Origin: Occallatibacter sp. | GTDB lineage: Bacteria > Acidobacteriota > Terriglobia > Terriglobales > Acidobacteriaceae | Direction of reading: 5' to 3' | DNA: 41,784 bases | NCBI GenBank assembly: GCA_017883405.1 | Contig: JADGNO010000179.1 | Coordinates: 1-41,784, forward strand | Part shown: piece by piece, positions 8,229 through 17,755 of the stretch | Numbering within the stretch: the first letter of the stretch is position 1 | Layout of the letters: each line of letters begins with the position of its first letter | The notes under the pieces: model-generated | The model's database searches: none | What the model was told of the DNA's origin: nothing | The model's input: the letters and a program-made list of their open reading frames with translations, nothing else | Made by a program: the position numbers and the translations under genes

Positions 8229-8696
8229 CTAGTTTGAAATCACCATCTGCGATGTGCTGCTGAGGGCAAGCGTCGACTTTTGCACGAAGGGAATCATGAA
8301 TGGGAAGTTATAGGTGACCTTGACGTTGACGGCATTGCCTGGATCGTTACACACCGACCCACAAGCCGTCCATGTTGTGGGAAGGCTATCACTTGCGTCG
8401 TACCATGTCGTCGTCACGGTCATATTCGCAGTGGAGTTAATGCCGGGGTATCCGAGGCTCTTGACATACGTCTGGATCTGGGCCGCAGTCGCGTTGCAGT
8501 TTGTCAGGCTCGTGCAATAGGAGCCGCGAACGATCGCATAGCGCGCGCCTTCACGTGCAGCTTCAGATATGTAGTGATAAGTGTAAACCGCTAAAGACGC
8601 TTCGATGATGCCGATGATCATGGTCATTGTCATTGATAAGATCAATGCCATTTCAACAAGCGACCCGCCTTCTTCGCATCTGAAGAGCCTTCTCAT
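8229..8696 (-). CDS. TadE-like pilus assembly protein
   Basis: A 155-residue protein with the TadE-like N-terminus: EEGGSLVEMALIL, one transmembrane helix, and ISEAAREGARYA shortly after. The rest is a periplasmic domain with cysteines (YCTSLTNC, ACGSVC) that could form disulfides. TadE-like minor pseudopilins belong to the Tad/Flp pilus secretion apparatus of the inner membrane. It is the last gene of a three-gene unit; its ATG overlaps the stop of the upstream TadE-like gene by 4 bp (8693-8696), a sign of translational coupling. No prepilin peptidase, TadA ATPase or Flp pilin is in this window. Confidence 0.85.
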   Translation of the reverse strand: MRRLFRCEEGGSLVEMALILSMTMTMIIGIIEASLAVYTYHYISEAAREGARYAIVRGSYCTSLTNCNATAAQIQTYVKSLGYPGINSTANMTVTTTWYDASDSLPTTWTACGSVCNDPGNAVNVKVTYNFPFMIPFVQKSTLALSSTSQMVISN

Positions 8697-9154
8697 TGGA
8701 TGACCTTCTGGACCGCCCTGCCTTTAAGTGAGAAAGAGTTCGAAAGTCCGGGGACTTTGAAAATCGAGTTGAATTGAGCCTGGGTATTCACTGTCAGAAT
8801 CGTCTCAATGTGCTTGCCCGGGCAATCGGTGGACTGGCATGTTGAGGCCGAACCGTCGGAGCATATGCATGAAACTGAGGTCGATGTGGTTCCCAGTGTG
8901 ATATCCGGGGCGTCGGCTGCAGCTGCGTTTTGAATACCAGTCAAGTCCGCGGCATCGGCCGGATTCTGCACGCCGTATTGAACGCCAGCCATCGCCGCGT
9001 TGGATACTTCAATGGCGGCAAATGACATCCGCCCGTATTCGACTGCTCCGATGAGGAGAGACATAAGAATCGGCATGCACAAGCCGAATTCCACCAGTGC
9101 GGAACCGCGCTCGTTTCCTTTAAATGAGAGAAGCCGCTTGATCATCGTGAACAT
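8693..9154 (-). CDS. TadE-like pilus assembly protein
   Basis: A 153-residue protein with the same architecture as its downstream neighbour: a short basic N-terminus, RGSALVEFGLCMP, a hydrophobic helix, and AIEVSNAAMAGVQYG. A periplasmic cysteine-containing segment follows (SCICSDGSASTCQSTDC), probably disulfide bonded. AAAGGACACGTGT precedes the ATG at 9154, a good ribosome binding site. It lies 26 bp after the TadG-like gene and overlaps the next TadE-like gene by 4 bp, so the three form one operon. Confidence 0.85.
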   Translation of the reverse strand: MFTMIKRLLSFKGNERGSALVEFGLCMPILMSLLIGAVEYGRMSFAAIEVSNAAMAGVQYGVQNPADAADLTGIQNAAAADAPDITLGTTSTSVSCICSDGSASTCQSTDCPGKHIETILTVNTQAQFNSIFKVPGLSNSFSLKGRAVQKVIQ

Positions 9155-9180
9155 ACACGTGTCCTTTGAAATTGCATAGA

Positions 9181-10518
9181 CTACTCCACCATTGCCATTC
9201 TCGAAAGTACAGAACTGGCATTGATCGATTGGTAACTAGTATCAGTGATTGATCCGCTGCCTGTTTCCGATATCGAGTCGGTGATGAAATCCGCATTGAT
9301 GTTCCAGGAGCCCGAACCGGTTAGAGTGACCGGCGCTGCGGGCGCATAGACTATTCCCTTGAACTTAGCTCCCCCCGAACCCGTGAGCGACATAGTATTT
9401 GTGTCCGCGCGGTCCTGAAAGAACATGACACCGTTATATGTTCCTGAAGTGGGCGCCTCAAGGTCCATGGATCCACTGCCCGTAACCGTGGTACTGCCCT
9501 GCGTATAAAACGTTACTCCGATCCCGGTTAATGAACCGGAGCCGGTGAGGCCTAGGGTGCCTTGCACAATGTAGTTGCCGGCGCCCAGCGTTAGCGCACC
9601 GGAACCCGTGGTCGTAAAGTTGCCGGTGATGGTGTAGTTGCCGGCGCCAAGAACCAGATTTCCGCTTCCGGAATTGCTCAGATTCCCGTTGATGATGTAA
9701 TTCCCAGGTGTCAGCGTAAGCGTACCGCTGCCTGTATTTGAGATTTGGTTGTAGTTGCCAGGACCGATGCTGTTGTTTGAGCTGCCTGAAAAGCTCTGAA
9801 CGCAATTCGAGGCGCAGGTTCCAGTTGTAATTGTGGGGGTGGGGAGGTTCGCAAGCGGGTCGGCTGCAGGTGCCAAACCTGTCATCGGTGGATTCGGATG
9901 GATCGATCCCGAGCCGGTCTTGGTGTAGTTCCCCACAATGCCAATGTTCTGTGCGCTAATAGAACCGCTGCCGGTCAGAGTGAGTGCGTTGCTGCTGCTT
10001 GAGTCGTCGTAGATAGTGCAATTATTGGCTGAAAAGCTCCCAGACCCGGTCACAGATACGTCTGTTCCGGATTTCGCCAATGCCCATACGCAGCCGGCAA
10101 CACTACCTGATCCCGCAACAGCCCGCGCTGAGACGGTGATGGTGCTGAACTTCAGCATTTTAAGGAAGTAAACAGATTCGGGCTCAGAAACAATGGCTTC
10201 TACAAAACCGCTTTGGCCGGCATACGGCCCGTTTGAAGGTGGAGTGTTCACGGTCACCACAGCTCCTCCTTTGCCGTTCGTCACGCCGTTGGCCGTCGCA
10301 GCGGCCTGTGCCGTACTGTTTGCAGTGGTTGTTGAACCGTTGTACTTGTAGTCGAGTGCTCCAGCAACAGCTGCGGCATCGGCAGCGATTTGCATATTAC
10401 GCTTTGCGACGAAGAGTAGGCCCGTATCAATTGCAAGTGCCAGACACCCGGCAAGCACGGTAAAGCTGAGAGCCAACAGAACAGCGGTCTGTCCGCTTTC
10501 GTCTTTTCGAAATCTCAT
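9181..10518 (-). CDS. TadG-like protein with Gly-Ser-Gly repeat (beta-solenoid-like) domain
   Basis: A 445-residue protein. The N-terminus (MRFRKDESGQTAVLLAL, one transmembrane helix, then RNMQIAADAAAVAGAL) is the putative Flp pilus assembly TadG anchor. From about residue 165 to the end there are 11 repeats centred on TGSGS or a variant (TGSGT, SGSGN, TGSGA), each followed by hydrophobic/Thr-rich strands such as LTLGAGNYII, with a period of about 16-25 residues. This looks like a right-handed beta-solenoid. No von Willebrand A domain, common in TadG, is seen. The ATG at 10518 is preceded by GGAGAGGCT; an ATG at 10560 would add 14 residues but has no ribosome binding site. It heads the operon with the two TadE-like genes. 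Confidence 0.8.
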   Translation of the reverse strand: MRFRKDESGQTAVLLALSFTVLAGCLALAIDTGLLFVAKRNMQIAADAAAVAGALDYKYNGSTTTANSTAQAAATANGVTNGKGGAVVTVNTPPSNGPYAGQSGFVEAIVSEPESVYFLKMLKFSTITVSARAVAGSGSVAGCVWALAKSGTDVSVTGSGSFSANNCTIYDDSSSSNALTLTGSGSISAQNIGIVGNYTKTGSGSIHPNPPMTGLAPAADPLANLPTPTITTGTCASNCVQSFSGSSNNSIGPGNYNQISNTGSGTLTLTPGNYIINGNLSNSGSGNLVLGAGNYTITGNFTTTGSGALTLGAGNYIVQGTLGLTGSGSLTGIGVTFYTQGSTTVTGSGSMDLEAPTSGTYNGVMFFQDRADTNTMSLTGSGGAKFKGIVYAPAAPVTLTGSGSWNINADFITDSISETGSGSITDTSYQSINASSVLSRMAMVE

Positions 10519-10932
10519 AGCCTCTCCATCGACACGCTTCCGAGCCGAAACCAAATTCATAACCAGGTCTGGCTTGCGGCGCTCAGTTTAACATGGGTAT
10601 GTGTGGAGCCCAGACGTGCGGGCCAACCGGAACCCGCGCTGTCAGCATACCCCCTGGATCGAGAAAGATGCTGTCTTCAGCGTCGCAACCGGTTCAGAGG
10701 GGACGTGCAACCGTTCCTCATCACTGTATTATTTGCCAGATTATCGCGTTTGCGTAAAGGTGATTGCAACCCCTAAGTACCCACATCCGCTAACTTTGGT
10801 GTTGTTACTTTTGGGTCATTTACTAATAGGTACATATAGACCTCTGCCCGAATAGGAAAGCTAAATCCATCTGCTACCTCTCGCCAGTTATCCTGCAAAT
10901 CATTGATGGAGCGAGGTATTCGATCTACGGGA
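10519..10932. other. Gene-free interval between gcvPB and the Tad operon
   Basis: About 410 bp between the end of gcvPB and the TadG start, all flanking genes on the minus strand. I see no convincing ORF on either strand. It holds a candidate minus-strand promoter (10740-10769) and otherwise no hairpin or repeat I can support. Confidence 0.5.
10740..10769 (-). promoter_or_regulatory. Candidate sigma-70-type promoter for the Tad operon
   Basis: On the minus strand TTGCAA (10764-10769) and GATAAT (10740-10745) are separated by 18 bp. The -10 element is one base off consensus. It lies about 220 bp upstream of the TadG ATG, giving a long leader. This is a match by eye only. Confidence 0.3.
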
Positions 10933-12570
10933 TCATCCTCGCCAGCGAAGAATAGGCTTGCGAGCAGCCTGCACTTCATCCAGGCGAGAAACGCGCGTCG
11001 AATGAGGTGCGCTCTTTACCAGGTCAGGGCTCTCTTCCACTTCCTTCGCAATCGACCGCATGGCAGAGATAAACAGGTCCAGTTCCTCAAGCGACTCACT
11101 CTCGGTAGGCTCAATCATCAGTGCGCCGTGCACAATCAGAGGAAAGCTCACCGTGTATGGATGGAATCCATAGTCGATGAGGCGTTTGGCGATATCGCCA
11201 GTCTTTACGCCGAGCGCAGCCTGCCGCTTGTCGCTGAAAACTACCTCGTGCATTGACGGCGTCTTGTAAGGAAGCTCATACAGGTCTTCGAGCTTGGCTC
11301 GGATGTAGTTGGCGTTCAGCACGGCGTCTTCAGTCGTCTGGCGCAAGCCGTCCGGCCCGTTGGCCAAAATGTAAGCGAGCGCACGGATGAACATTCCGGT
11401 GTTGCCGTAGAACGCGCGCACGCGGCCCACGGATTTCGGCCGGTCATAGTCCCAGCACAAGGTCACATGTTCTTTGCGTGGGTCTTCTGCGGAGTTAGGC
11501 TCGGCCACCGGTGCGCGAAACAGTGGCGCGGGCTGATCGTCACCGACAGTCTCCCACGACTCCGGAGCAGGGGAATTCACCTCAATCTCGCGGCGTACCA
11601 GCACCGGTGTGGGCAAAAACGGCTCAAGAAACGCCTTGCACGCAACCGGACCGGAGCCGGGGCCTCCGCCACCGTGCGGAGTCGAAAAGGTCTTGTGCAG
11701 ATTCAGGTGCATTACGTCCACGCCAAAATCGCCCGGCCGCACTTTGCCAACCAACGCATTCATGTTGGCGCCGTCCATGTAGAGCAGAGCGCCCTTGGCG
11801 TGCAGAATATCGGCGATCTTGTGAATCTGGTTTTCAAACACGCCTAGCGTCGACGGGTTCGTCAGCATCAAGGCCGCGGTCTCGTCGTCAACCTGGCGCT
11901 CAAGCGCGTCAAGATCGATGCCGCCGTCCGCATTCGATTTGAGATTCTCAACCGTGTAGCCGCAGATGGCCGCCGTCGCAGGGTTGGTGCCATGCGCGGA
12001 GTCGGGAATAATAATTTTGCGGCGAGCGTTTCCATTGGACTCGTGCCATGCGCGCACCAGCAGAATTCCGGTGAACTCGCCGTGAGCGCCAGCTGCCGGT
12101 TGCAGCGTGATGGCATCCATCCCGGTAATTTCAATCAGGCAGCGCTGCAGCAGATCGATCACTTCAAGCGCGCCCTGCGCCAGCGAGTCCGGCCGGTAAG
12201 GATGCGCGTCCGCCAGCCCCTCAATGCGCGCGACAAATTCGTTGACACGCGGGTTGTACTTCATGGTGCACGAGCCCAGCGGATACATGCCAAGATCGAT
12301 GGCGTAGTTCCATGTGGAGAGCCGAGTGAAGTGGCGAATGATTTCAATCTCGCTTAGCTCGGGCAGAGCAGCCGGCATCTCGCGCGCTGCGGAGCCAAGC
12401 AACGCCTTGATGTCGATTGCCGGCACATCCAGCGGCGGCAGCTTGTACCCGCGCTTGCCGGGAGATGACTTCTCAAACACCAAGGACTCATTCTGCGTCT
12501 GATGCGGTCGCACCTTGCCCGTTGTCACTCGTGCCGCGCCGTTTATTGAAGGACTCGCGTCGCTCGTCAT
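10933..12570 (-). CDS. gcvPB: Glycine dehydrogenase (decarboxylating) subunit 2
   Basis: A 545-residue PLP-dependent protein, the beta half of the two-subunit glycine decarboxylase (P protein). The PLP-lysine motif is clear in HLNLHKTFSTPHGGGGPG. AAGAHGEFTGILLVRAWH and DSAHGTNPATAAI are also family signatures. With GcvPA it decarboxylates glycine and passes the aminomethyl group to the lipoyl arm of GcvH. The ATG (12568-12570) directly abuts the gcvPA stop and is preceded by GGAGGCATAG, inside the gcvPA end, so translation is coupled. It is somewhat longer than typical GcvPB because of an N-terminal extension of about 30 residues and a basic C-terminal tail. Confidence 0.96.
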   Translation of the reverse strand: MTSDASPSINGAARVTTGKVRPHQTQNESLVFEKSSPGKRGYKLPPLDVPAIDIKALLGSAAREMPAALPELSEIEIIRHFTRLSTWNYAIDLGMYPLGSCTMKYNPRVNEFVARIEGLADAHPYRPDSLAQGALEVIDLLQRCLIEITGMDAITLQPAAGAHGEFTGILLVRAWHESNGNARRKIIIPDSAHGTNPATAAICGYTVENLKSNADGGIDLDALERQVDDETAALMLTNPSTLGVFENQIHKIADILHAKGALLYMDGANMNALVGKVRPGDFGVDVMHLNLHKTFSTPHGGGGPGSGPVACKAFLEPFLPTPVLVRREIEVNSPAPESWETVGDDQPAPLFRAPVAEPNSAEDPRKEHVTLCWDYDRPKSVGRVRAFYGNTGMFIRALAYILANGPDGLRQTTEDAVLNANYIRAKLEDLYELPYKTPSMHEVVFSDKRQAALGVKTGDIAKRLIDYGFHPYTVSFPLIVHGALMIEPTESESLEELDLFISAMRSIAKEVEESPDLVKSAPHSTRVSRLDEVQAARKPILRWRG

Positions 12571-13920
12571 CTATGCCTCCACCGGTGCGGCAGCCAGTAC
12601 GCTGGCTGCTTTGTCGATGTTCTCTCGCGTCATTACTTCTGTCGCGCACCACAGCGTGGCGTGTTCCATTTCCGGATACCAGCGGCTCAGGTCAATGCCG
12701 CCCACAATATTCGAATTCATAAGCCGCTTATTCCAAACCGCCGGAGCTTCGTCGGTCTTCAAAACGAATTCATGGAATCGCGGCGCCTTGTCGAACAAGA
12801 GTTTTGCTCCCGGTGCGGCGCTCAACGTTTTGGCAGCATAACTGGCTTTTGCCATGTTGTGTTCAGCCAGCTCGCGAATTCCTTCCTTGCCGTAAACGGT
12901 CAGAAAGATAGTAGCCATCAGGGCCACGAGCGCTTGGTTGGTGCAGATGTTCGATGTCGCTTTCTCGCGCCGGATATGCTGCTCGCGTGTGGCCAGTGTG
13001 AGCACAAAACCGCGATATCCATTGCCGTCTACCGTCTGACCCACCAAGCGGCCCGGCATCTGGCGCAGATACTGCTCCTTGGCGGCGATCACTCCGCAGA
13101 AAGGCCCGCCATAGCTCAAAGCCACGCCGAACGACTGCGCTTCCATCGTCACAATGTCTGCCTCAACCGGCGGTCTAACCGTGCCCAGCGAAACAGCCTC
13201 GGCAATTGAAACGATCAATAGCGCGCCCTTTGCGTGTGCAATCGCAGCAATCGCCGGAATGTCTTCGACAACTCCAAAGAAGTTCGGACTCTGCACCAGC
13301 ACGGCCGCAGTCTCGCTCGTAATCGCAGCGTCCAGCGCAGCCAGATCAACCCGCCCAGTCTCGCGATCGTAGCCGAAAGGAATATTCTCGATGCCCTGAT
13401 GCTTTGCGTACGTCGCCAGCACTTCGCGATATTCAGGATGAACGGTTCTTGCCGCAACTGCCTTGTGCCGGCCCGTCACGCGAACTGCCATCATTACGGC
13501 CTCAGCCGCGCCGGTCGATCCGTCGTACATGCTGGCATTCGCCACGTCCATGCCGGTCAGCTCGGCAATCATGCTTTGGAACTCGAAGATCGCCTGCAGC
13601 GTGCCCTGCGTGATCTCCGCTTGGTAGGGCGTGTAACTGGTAAGGAACTCGCCGCGCTGCACCAGCGCGTCAATGACTACCGGCCGGTAGTGGCGGTAGG
13701 CTCCTGCACCCAGAAAGCTCGTGTACCCCGTCGCGTTCATGTCGCCCGCGGCGCGGAAATAGTCAATAATTTCGCTTTCCGCGTGCTGTCGCGGCACGTT
13801 CAAGTCGCCGGTTAGTCGATACTCTTCAGGAATAATCGCAAAAAGATCGTCAATCGACTTGGCGCCGATCTCTGCGAGCATCTTTTTACGTTCGTCGGGC
13901 GATTTGGGAAGATAACGCAT
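12571..13920 (-). CDS. gcvPA: Glycine dehydrogenase (decarboxylating) subunit 1
   Basis: A 449-residue protein, normal length for the alpha half of split glycine decarboxylase. Signatures include [35 protein letters not shown] and [14 protein letters not shown]. It works as a heterotetramer with GcvPB. A GAGGAG stretch lies about 11 bp before the ATG at 13920. It follows gcvH by 146 bp on the same strand. Confidence 0.96.
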   Translation of the reverse strand: MRYLPKSPDERKKMLAEIGAKSIDDLFAIIPEEYRLTGDLNVPRQHAESEIIDYFRAAGDMNATGYTSFLGAGAYRHYRPVVIDALVQRGEFLTSYTPYQAEITQGTLQAIFEFQSMIAELTGMDVANASMYDGSTGAAEAVMMAVRVTGRHKAVAARTVHPEYREVLATYAKHQGIENIPFGYDRETGRVDLAALDAAITSETAAVLVQSPNFFGVVEDIPAIAAIAHAKGALLIVSIAEAVSLGTVRPPVEADIVTMEAQSFGVALSYGGPFCGVIAAKEQYLRQMPGRLVGQTVDGNGYRGFVLTLATREQHIRREKATSNICTNQALVALMATIFLTVYGKEGIRELAEHNMAKASYAAKTLSAAPGAKLLFDKAPRFHEFVLKTDEAPAVWNKRLMNSNIVGGIDLSRWYPEMEHATLWCATEVMTRENIDKAASVLAAAPVEA

Positions 13921-14066
13921 GTAGCTGCCAGCTCCTCGCTTCCAGCCTGTCGTTAATTACTTGTTCAGCAAAACTGGCCTATCCAGCAAAACAACACGGC
14001 GATCCACTTGTCAGCGCTACCACAAAATCGATTCGCCGGGCGCAACTTAATTAATAGATGCTGCCC

Positions 14067-14456
14067 TTAGCTGTTGGTTTCTTCTGAGATAAACGACTCA
14101 TAGGCGGCGGCGTCCAGCAGCGCATTAAACTCCGCTGGATTCGACAGTTCTACCTTGATGATCCAGGTGCCATGCGCATTCTCATTGATCTTGTCGGGCG
14201 CAGTCTTTAGCTCTTCATTGGTGGCCGTCACGGTGCCTGACACAGGCGAATAGAGATCGCTAACCGCCTTAACGCTCTCCACTGATCCGAAGGTGGCGTT
14301 CGCCGTCACCGTATCGCCAACTTTGGGCACGTCGACATACACAATGTCGCCCAGCGAGTTCTGCGCATAATCTGTAATGCCAACGGTGCCTACCGAGCCA
14401 TTCAGCTCAATCCATTCATGTTCGCGGGTATAGCGGTAATTCGCGGGATAAGGCAT
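14067..14456 (-). CDS. gcvH: Glycine cleavage system H protein (lipoyl carrier)
   Basis: A 129-residue lipoyl-domain protein. The lipoylation site is K63 in FGSVESVKAVSDLYSP, the exact GcvH motif, and REHEWIEL at the N-terminus is typical. It shuttles the aminomethyl group among P, T and L proteins. AAAGGAGCAGACTTACC gives a strong ribosome binding site. gcvPA and gcvPB follow; gcvT is not upstream, where an M48 protease gene (14570-15910) is found instead. No glycine riboswitch structure is evident in the 113 bp upstream. Confidence 0.97.
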   Translation of the reverse strand: MPYPANYRYTREHEWIELNGSVGTVGITDYAQNSLGDIVYVDVPKVGDTVTANATFGSVESVKAVSDLYSPVSGTVTATNEELKTAPDKINENAHGTWIIKVELSNPAEFNALLDAAAYESFISEETNS

Positions 14457-14569
14457 GGTAAGTCTGCTCCTTTAAAGGAAACCAGCGAAACACCAGTTTA
14501 TATGGAGACGGTTCCAATGCCCCGCTGAGGAAAACCGGGGACGGTGAAACAGGCATCAAGTTTACGAGT

Positions 14570-15910
14570 TCAAGGCTCAAAAAACTCGCCGTGTCCTCCA
14601 TTGGCCCACGGATCGTAGTGGTCGGCAAAATTCGCCCGGGTCTGCACGGACGGGTGGCTGAACTCCCAGAATTCTATGAATGGGCTAGGTCTGGGATCCT
14701 CAAGCCATGCCTCGCCCAGGTGGTTAAAGGACGACACGGCGGTCCGCTGAGGATCGGCCACGAGTCCGTGAATAGCTTCCTGCCCATATACGTCCGCTTG
14801 GTGTTCAAAGTGGCGGCTGAAGGTATTTGAAACCGGCTCCATGAAAAAGCCGGCAACCGAAACCGCAAACAGAAGAACCACAAACCCGGTACGGCTAGCC
14901 AGCGGATTGTCCCCTTCCAACCTCCAGCGCGCACCATACCGCTTCGCAAGCCCTGCGGCAAACGCAGCGCACGCCCAATATATGAAGAACAATCCAGCGC
15001 ACATCCCCGCGATCAGCTTAGGAATGTGCTTGAGCACGTAATGCCCGCTCTCGTGACCAAATACAAACATCACTTCATCGTCTGGGAGCCGATCTGTTGC
15101 GGTATCCCACATCACGTAGCGCTTGGTAGCGCCCACGCCGGTTACATACGCATTGATCCCGTTGTACTTCTCGCTGGCCTTCATCAGGAACATGCGGTTT
15201 GGCGAAATGTTGATGCCGGTTCGGGCCACTACCATTTCCAACTTGGCCACTAGCGCCGCGTGATGATTTTCGAGCGGCTCAAACTTGTTAAAAATGGGCT
15301 CCAGCAACGGCGAAACAAAGATAAGGAAGATCAGAATCGGCACCGTCGCCACCCAGATGCCCAGCCAGTAGCGACGCGGCCAGCGCCGCACAATCCAGTT
15401 GAACAACAGCAGAATAGGCACCGCGATCAGCAGCGTGAGCCCCAGTGACTTCGCCTGATCGCCCATCCAGCTACCCCAGCCCTGCACGCTGACGGCGTAC
15501 TCCTTTTCCTTTGACTGGCTGAACCACTCCAGTGGCAGGCTCGCCAGCCAGGTAATCAGAATGAACACGGCAAAGAAGAAAGCCCCTTGCATCCAGCGCC
15601 GATCCAACATGCTTTTCGCCCAGCTCTCTATGCGCGCGGATAGTCCCGTCGCCAGCAGCAACCACAGGAATGCCAATCCCCACAGCCCGTTCACAATGTC
15701 CATCGTGTTGCGAATGCGGCTGATAGCGATAGCCTTGGCAAGCTTGTCAGGCGGCAGTTGATACGCCTGCTGCGAGCCCGCCTGTGCGTTCTGAGCCGTC
15801 GCTGTCTGGAGTGCAGGCGTCTGGTTTTGCGCGTTCACCAAGCGGGGAGTGGCCATCAGCAGCACAAATCCCAAACCGAGCGCGAAAAGCGGGCGGCGCA
15901 GAAATGTCAT
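14570..15910 (-). CDS. M48 family (Ste24-like) membrane metallopeptidase
   Basis: A 446-residue polytopic protein. A signal-like N-terminus is followed by several membrane helices and the zinc motif HESGHYVLKH in the C-terminal half, then the downstream glutamate region HFEHQADVYGQEAIHGL. This order matches M48 (Ste24/CAAX-type) peptidases, which act in the inner membrane on membrane or misfolded proteins. The ATG at 15910 (MTFLRR) is preceded by AAGGAGGAACTTA, nearly perfect; a longer frame to 15946 is not needed. It is divergent from the exported TldD-like gene starting 49 bp away, so the two share a short intergenic promoter region. Confidence 0.92.
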   Translation of the reverse strand: MTFLRRPLFALGLGFVLLMATPRLVNAQNQTPALQTATAQNAQAGSQQAYQLPPDKLAKAIAISRIRNTMDIVNGLWGLAFLWLLLATGLSARIESWAKSMLDRRWMQGAFFFAVFILITWLASLPLEWFSQSKEKEYAVSVQGWGSWMGDQAKSLGLTLLIAVPILLLFNWIVRRWPRRYWLGIWVATVPILIFLIFVSPLLEPIFNKFEPLENHHAALVAKLEMVVARTGINISPNRMFLMKASEKYNGINAYVTGVGATKRYVMWDTATDRLPDDEVMFVFGHESGHYVLKHIPKLIAGMCAGLFFIYWACAAFAAGLAKRYGARWRLEGDNPLASRTGFVVLLFAVSVAGFFMEPVSNTFSRHFEHQADVYGQEAIHGLVADPQRTAVSSFNHLGEAWLEDPRPSPFIEFWEFSHPSVQTRANFADHYDPWANGGHGEFFEP

Positions 15911-15958
15911 TAAGTTCCTCCTTGCCATTAGCTGACTTTGAGACAATCGTGAGTAAAC

Positions 15959-17755
15959 ATGCTTTTACCGGATTCTGCCCGACCCATGCCACTAAAAACT
16001 TCGGCTCCCGCCAAGGCCCTCCGTATCAGGCCCCTCGTTGTCTCCGCGCTAGCTGCTTCGTTCTTTATGTTTCCGCTCGCAGCCAGCGCACAAACGTCCG
16101 CGCCTTTATTGCTCGATGCTATGACGACGGAGTTACTTCGCGCGTTCAACATGCTCGGCAAGCAGAACGTTTCTAGTTCTGATGCCGAAAAGCAGTTGCC
16201 GCCCTATTTCCTCAGCTACTCGGTAGCCGACGCCACCAGTGTGTCCATCCGCGCACAATTCGGCGCAGTGGTCGACAGCTCTTCAAGCCATGTGCGCGTT
16301 GCCGATGTGCAAATTCGACTCGGCAGTCCCAGCCTCGACAACACCCACGCCGACCACCGCGGCACCGCCGTTAACAGCTTGCAGCTTCCGCTGGTCGACG
16401 ATCGCGCCGCGCTTTCGCGTTCCCTGTGGCTGGCCACCAACACTGGTTACATCACCGCACTCGACAACTACCTCCGCGTCAAAACTGAAGCCCAGGTCCG
16501 CGCCAAGGAAGAAGACTCCTCGCCCGATTTCAGCCAGGAATCGCCTCAAACCCACATTGGCAAGCCCGCGCCACCGGTCACTGTCGATCGCGCGGCATGG
16601 GAACGCCGCGTTCGCGACCTCTCCAAGATCTTTGGCGAATTCCCCGACGTGTATCAGAACGTTGTGATGCTTACCCTGCAGAACGAAACGGATTACTTCG
16701 CGTCTTCTGAAGGCTCGCAGCTTGTTATGCCGCATGTGAGCGCGCGCCTCGTCGTGCTGGCAGCAACGCGCGCGGACGACGGCATGGATCTCTTCCGCGA
16801 TCAGACGTTCGAAGCGGAAACTGTCGACGGCCTGCCCTCGCAGGCACAGCTTGAAACGGCCATGCGCGAGCTCGGCAAGAGTCTTGAAGCGTTGCGCAAG
16901 GCGCCCATTACTGAGCCATTCAACGGGCCGGCGATTTTGTCGGGACGCGCTTCAGCCGTGTTCTTCCATGAAGTGCTCGGTCACCGGCTTGAGGGCCAGC
17001 GCCAGCGCGGAGATGAAGAAGGCCAGACCTTCACCAAGGAAGTTGGCAAACCCGTTCTGCCCGATTTCCTCTCCGTCTCCGACGATCCCACCGTCACAAA
17101 GTTCGGCAACACCTGGCTTAGCGGAAGCTATGAGTACGACGACGAAGGCGAGAAAGCGCGCCGCGTCGACCTCATCAGCAGCGGCGTGCTGAAGACATTT
17201 CTCATGTCGCGCCTGCCCATCTCCAGCTTCAGCAATTCCAATGGCCACGGCCGCGGTGAAACTGGCCGCGTACCCACGGGCCGCCAGGGCAACCTCATTG
17301 TGAGTTCGACCAGGAGCGTGCCTGATGCGGACCTGCGCAAGCAGCTCATTGAAGAAGCAAAAAAACAGGGCAAGCCGTACGGCCTCTTTTTTGAAGATAT
17401 TTCCTCCGGCTTCGCCGTCACCCAACGAAGTTCTCCGCAGGCGTTCCAGGTTATTCCGCTCGTCGTCTATCGCGTATATGTCGATGGCCGACCTGACGAG
17501 CTGGTGCGCGGCGTCAGTATCGTAGGTACGCCGCTCGCCGCCATGAAACGCATCCTGTCCACCGGCGACAAAAGCGAAGTGTTCAACGGAGAGTGCGGTG
17601 CTGAGTCGGGCACAGTTCCCGTCAGCGCAGTTGCGCCCGCCATGCTCGTCAGCGAAATGGAAACACAACGCCAGCCGCAAGGCACTGCGCGGCCACCCAT
17701 CCTGCCCAAGCCTGGCTTCGAATCGCAGGCCGCTCAAAACAAGGAGGCGCAATGA
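15959..17755 (+). CDS. Exported TldD-like metalloprotease
   Basis: A 598-residue TldD-family protein with an N-terminal extension and a signal peptide (hydrophobic run ending PLAASAQTS near residue 45). The zinc motif HEVLGH is at H337-H342 and the third ligand appears as C546 in NGECGAESG, so the metal site is complete. Unlike cytosolic TldD, the family core sits in an exported protein, which suggests peptide hydrolysis in the periplasm or outside. The next gene (17752-19425) overlaps by 4 bp and encodes a non-catalytic relative, giving a TldD/TldE-like pair. GTGAGTAAAC precedes the ATG at 15959; it is divergent from the M48 gene. Confidence 0.88.
   Translation: MLLPDSARPMPLKTSAPAKALRIRPLVVSALAASFFMFPLAASAQTSAPLLLDAMTTELLRAFNMLGKQNVSSSDAEKQLPPYFLSYSVADATSVSIRAQFGAVVDSSSSHVRVADVQIRLGSPSLDNTHADHRGTAVNSLQLPLVDDRAALSRSLWLATNTGYITALDNYLRVKTEAQVRAKEEDSSPDFSQESPQTHIGKPAPPVTVDRAAWERRVRDLSKIFGEFPDVYQNVVMLTLQNETDYFASSEGSQLVMPHVSARLVVLAATRADDGMDLFRDQTFEAETVDGLPSQAQLETAMRELGKSLEALRKAPITEPFNGPAILSGRASAVFFHEVLGHRLEGQRQRGDEEGQTFTKEVGKPVLPDFLSVSDDPTVTKFGNTWLSGSYEYDDEGEKARRVDLISSGVLKTFLMSRLPISSFSNSNGHGRGETGRVPTGRQGNLIVSSTRSVPDADLRKQLIEEAKKQGKPYGLFFEDISSGFAVTQRSSPQAFQVIPLVVYRVYVDGRPDELVRGVSIVGTPLAAMKRILSTGDKSEVFNGECGAESGTVPVSAVAPAMLVSEMETQRQPQGTARPPILPKPGFESQAAQNKEAQ

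Noticed and set aside
14457-14569. Glycine riboswitch before gcvH
   Set aside because: No tandem glycine-aptamer signature or fitting hairpins can be seen in the 113 bp.
16952-17752. 266-residue minus-strand ORF
   Set aside because: It is antisense to the exported TldD-like gene, which has a complete zinc site and clear family sequence.
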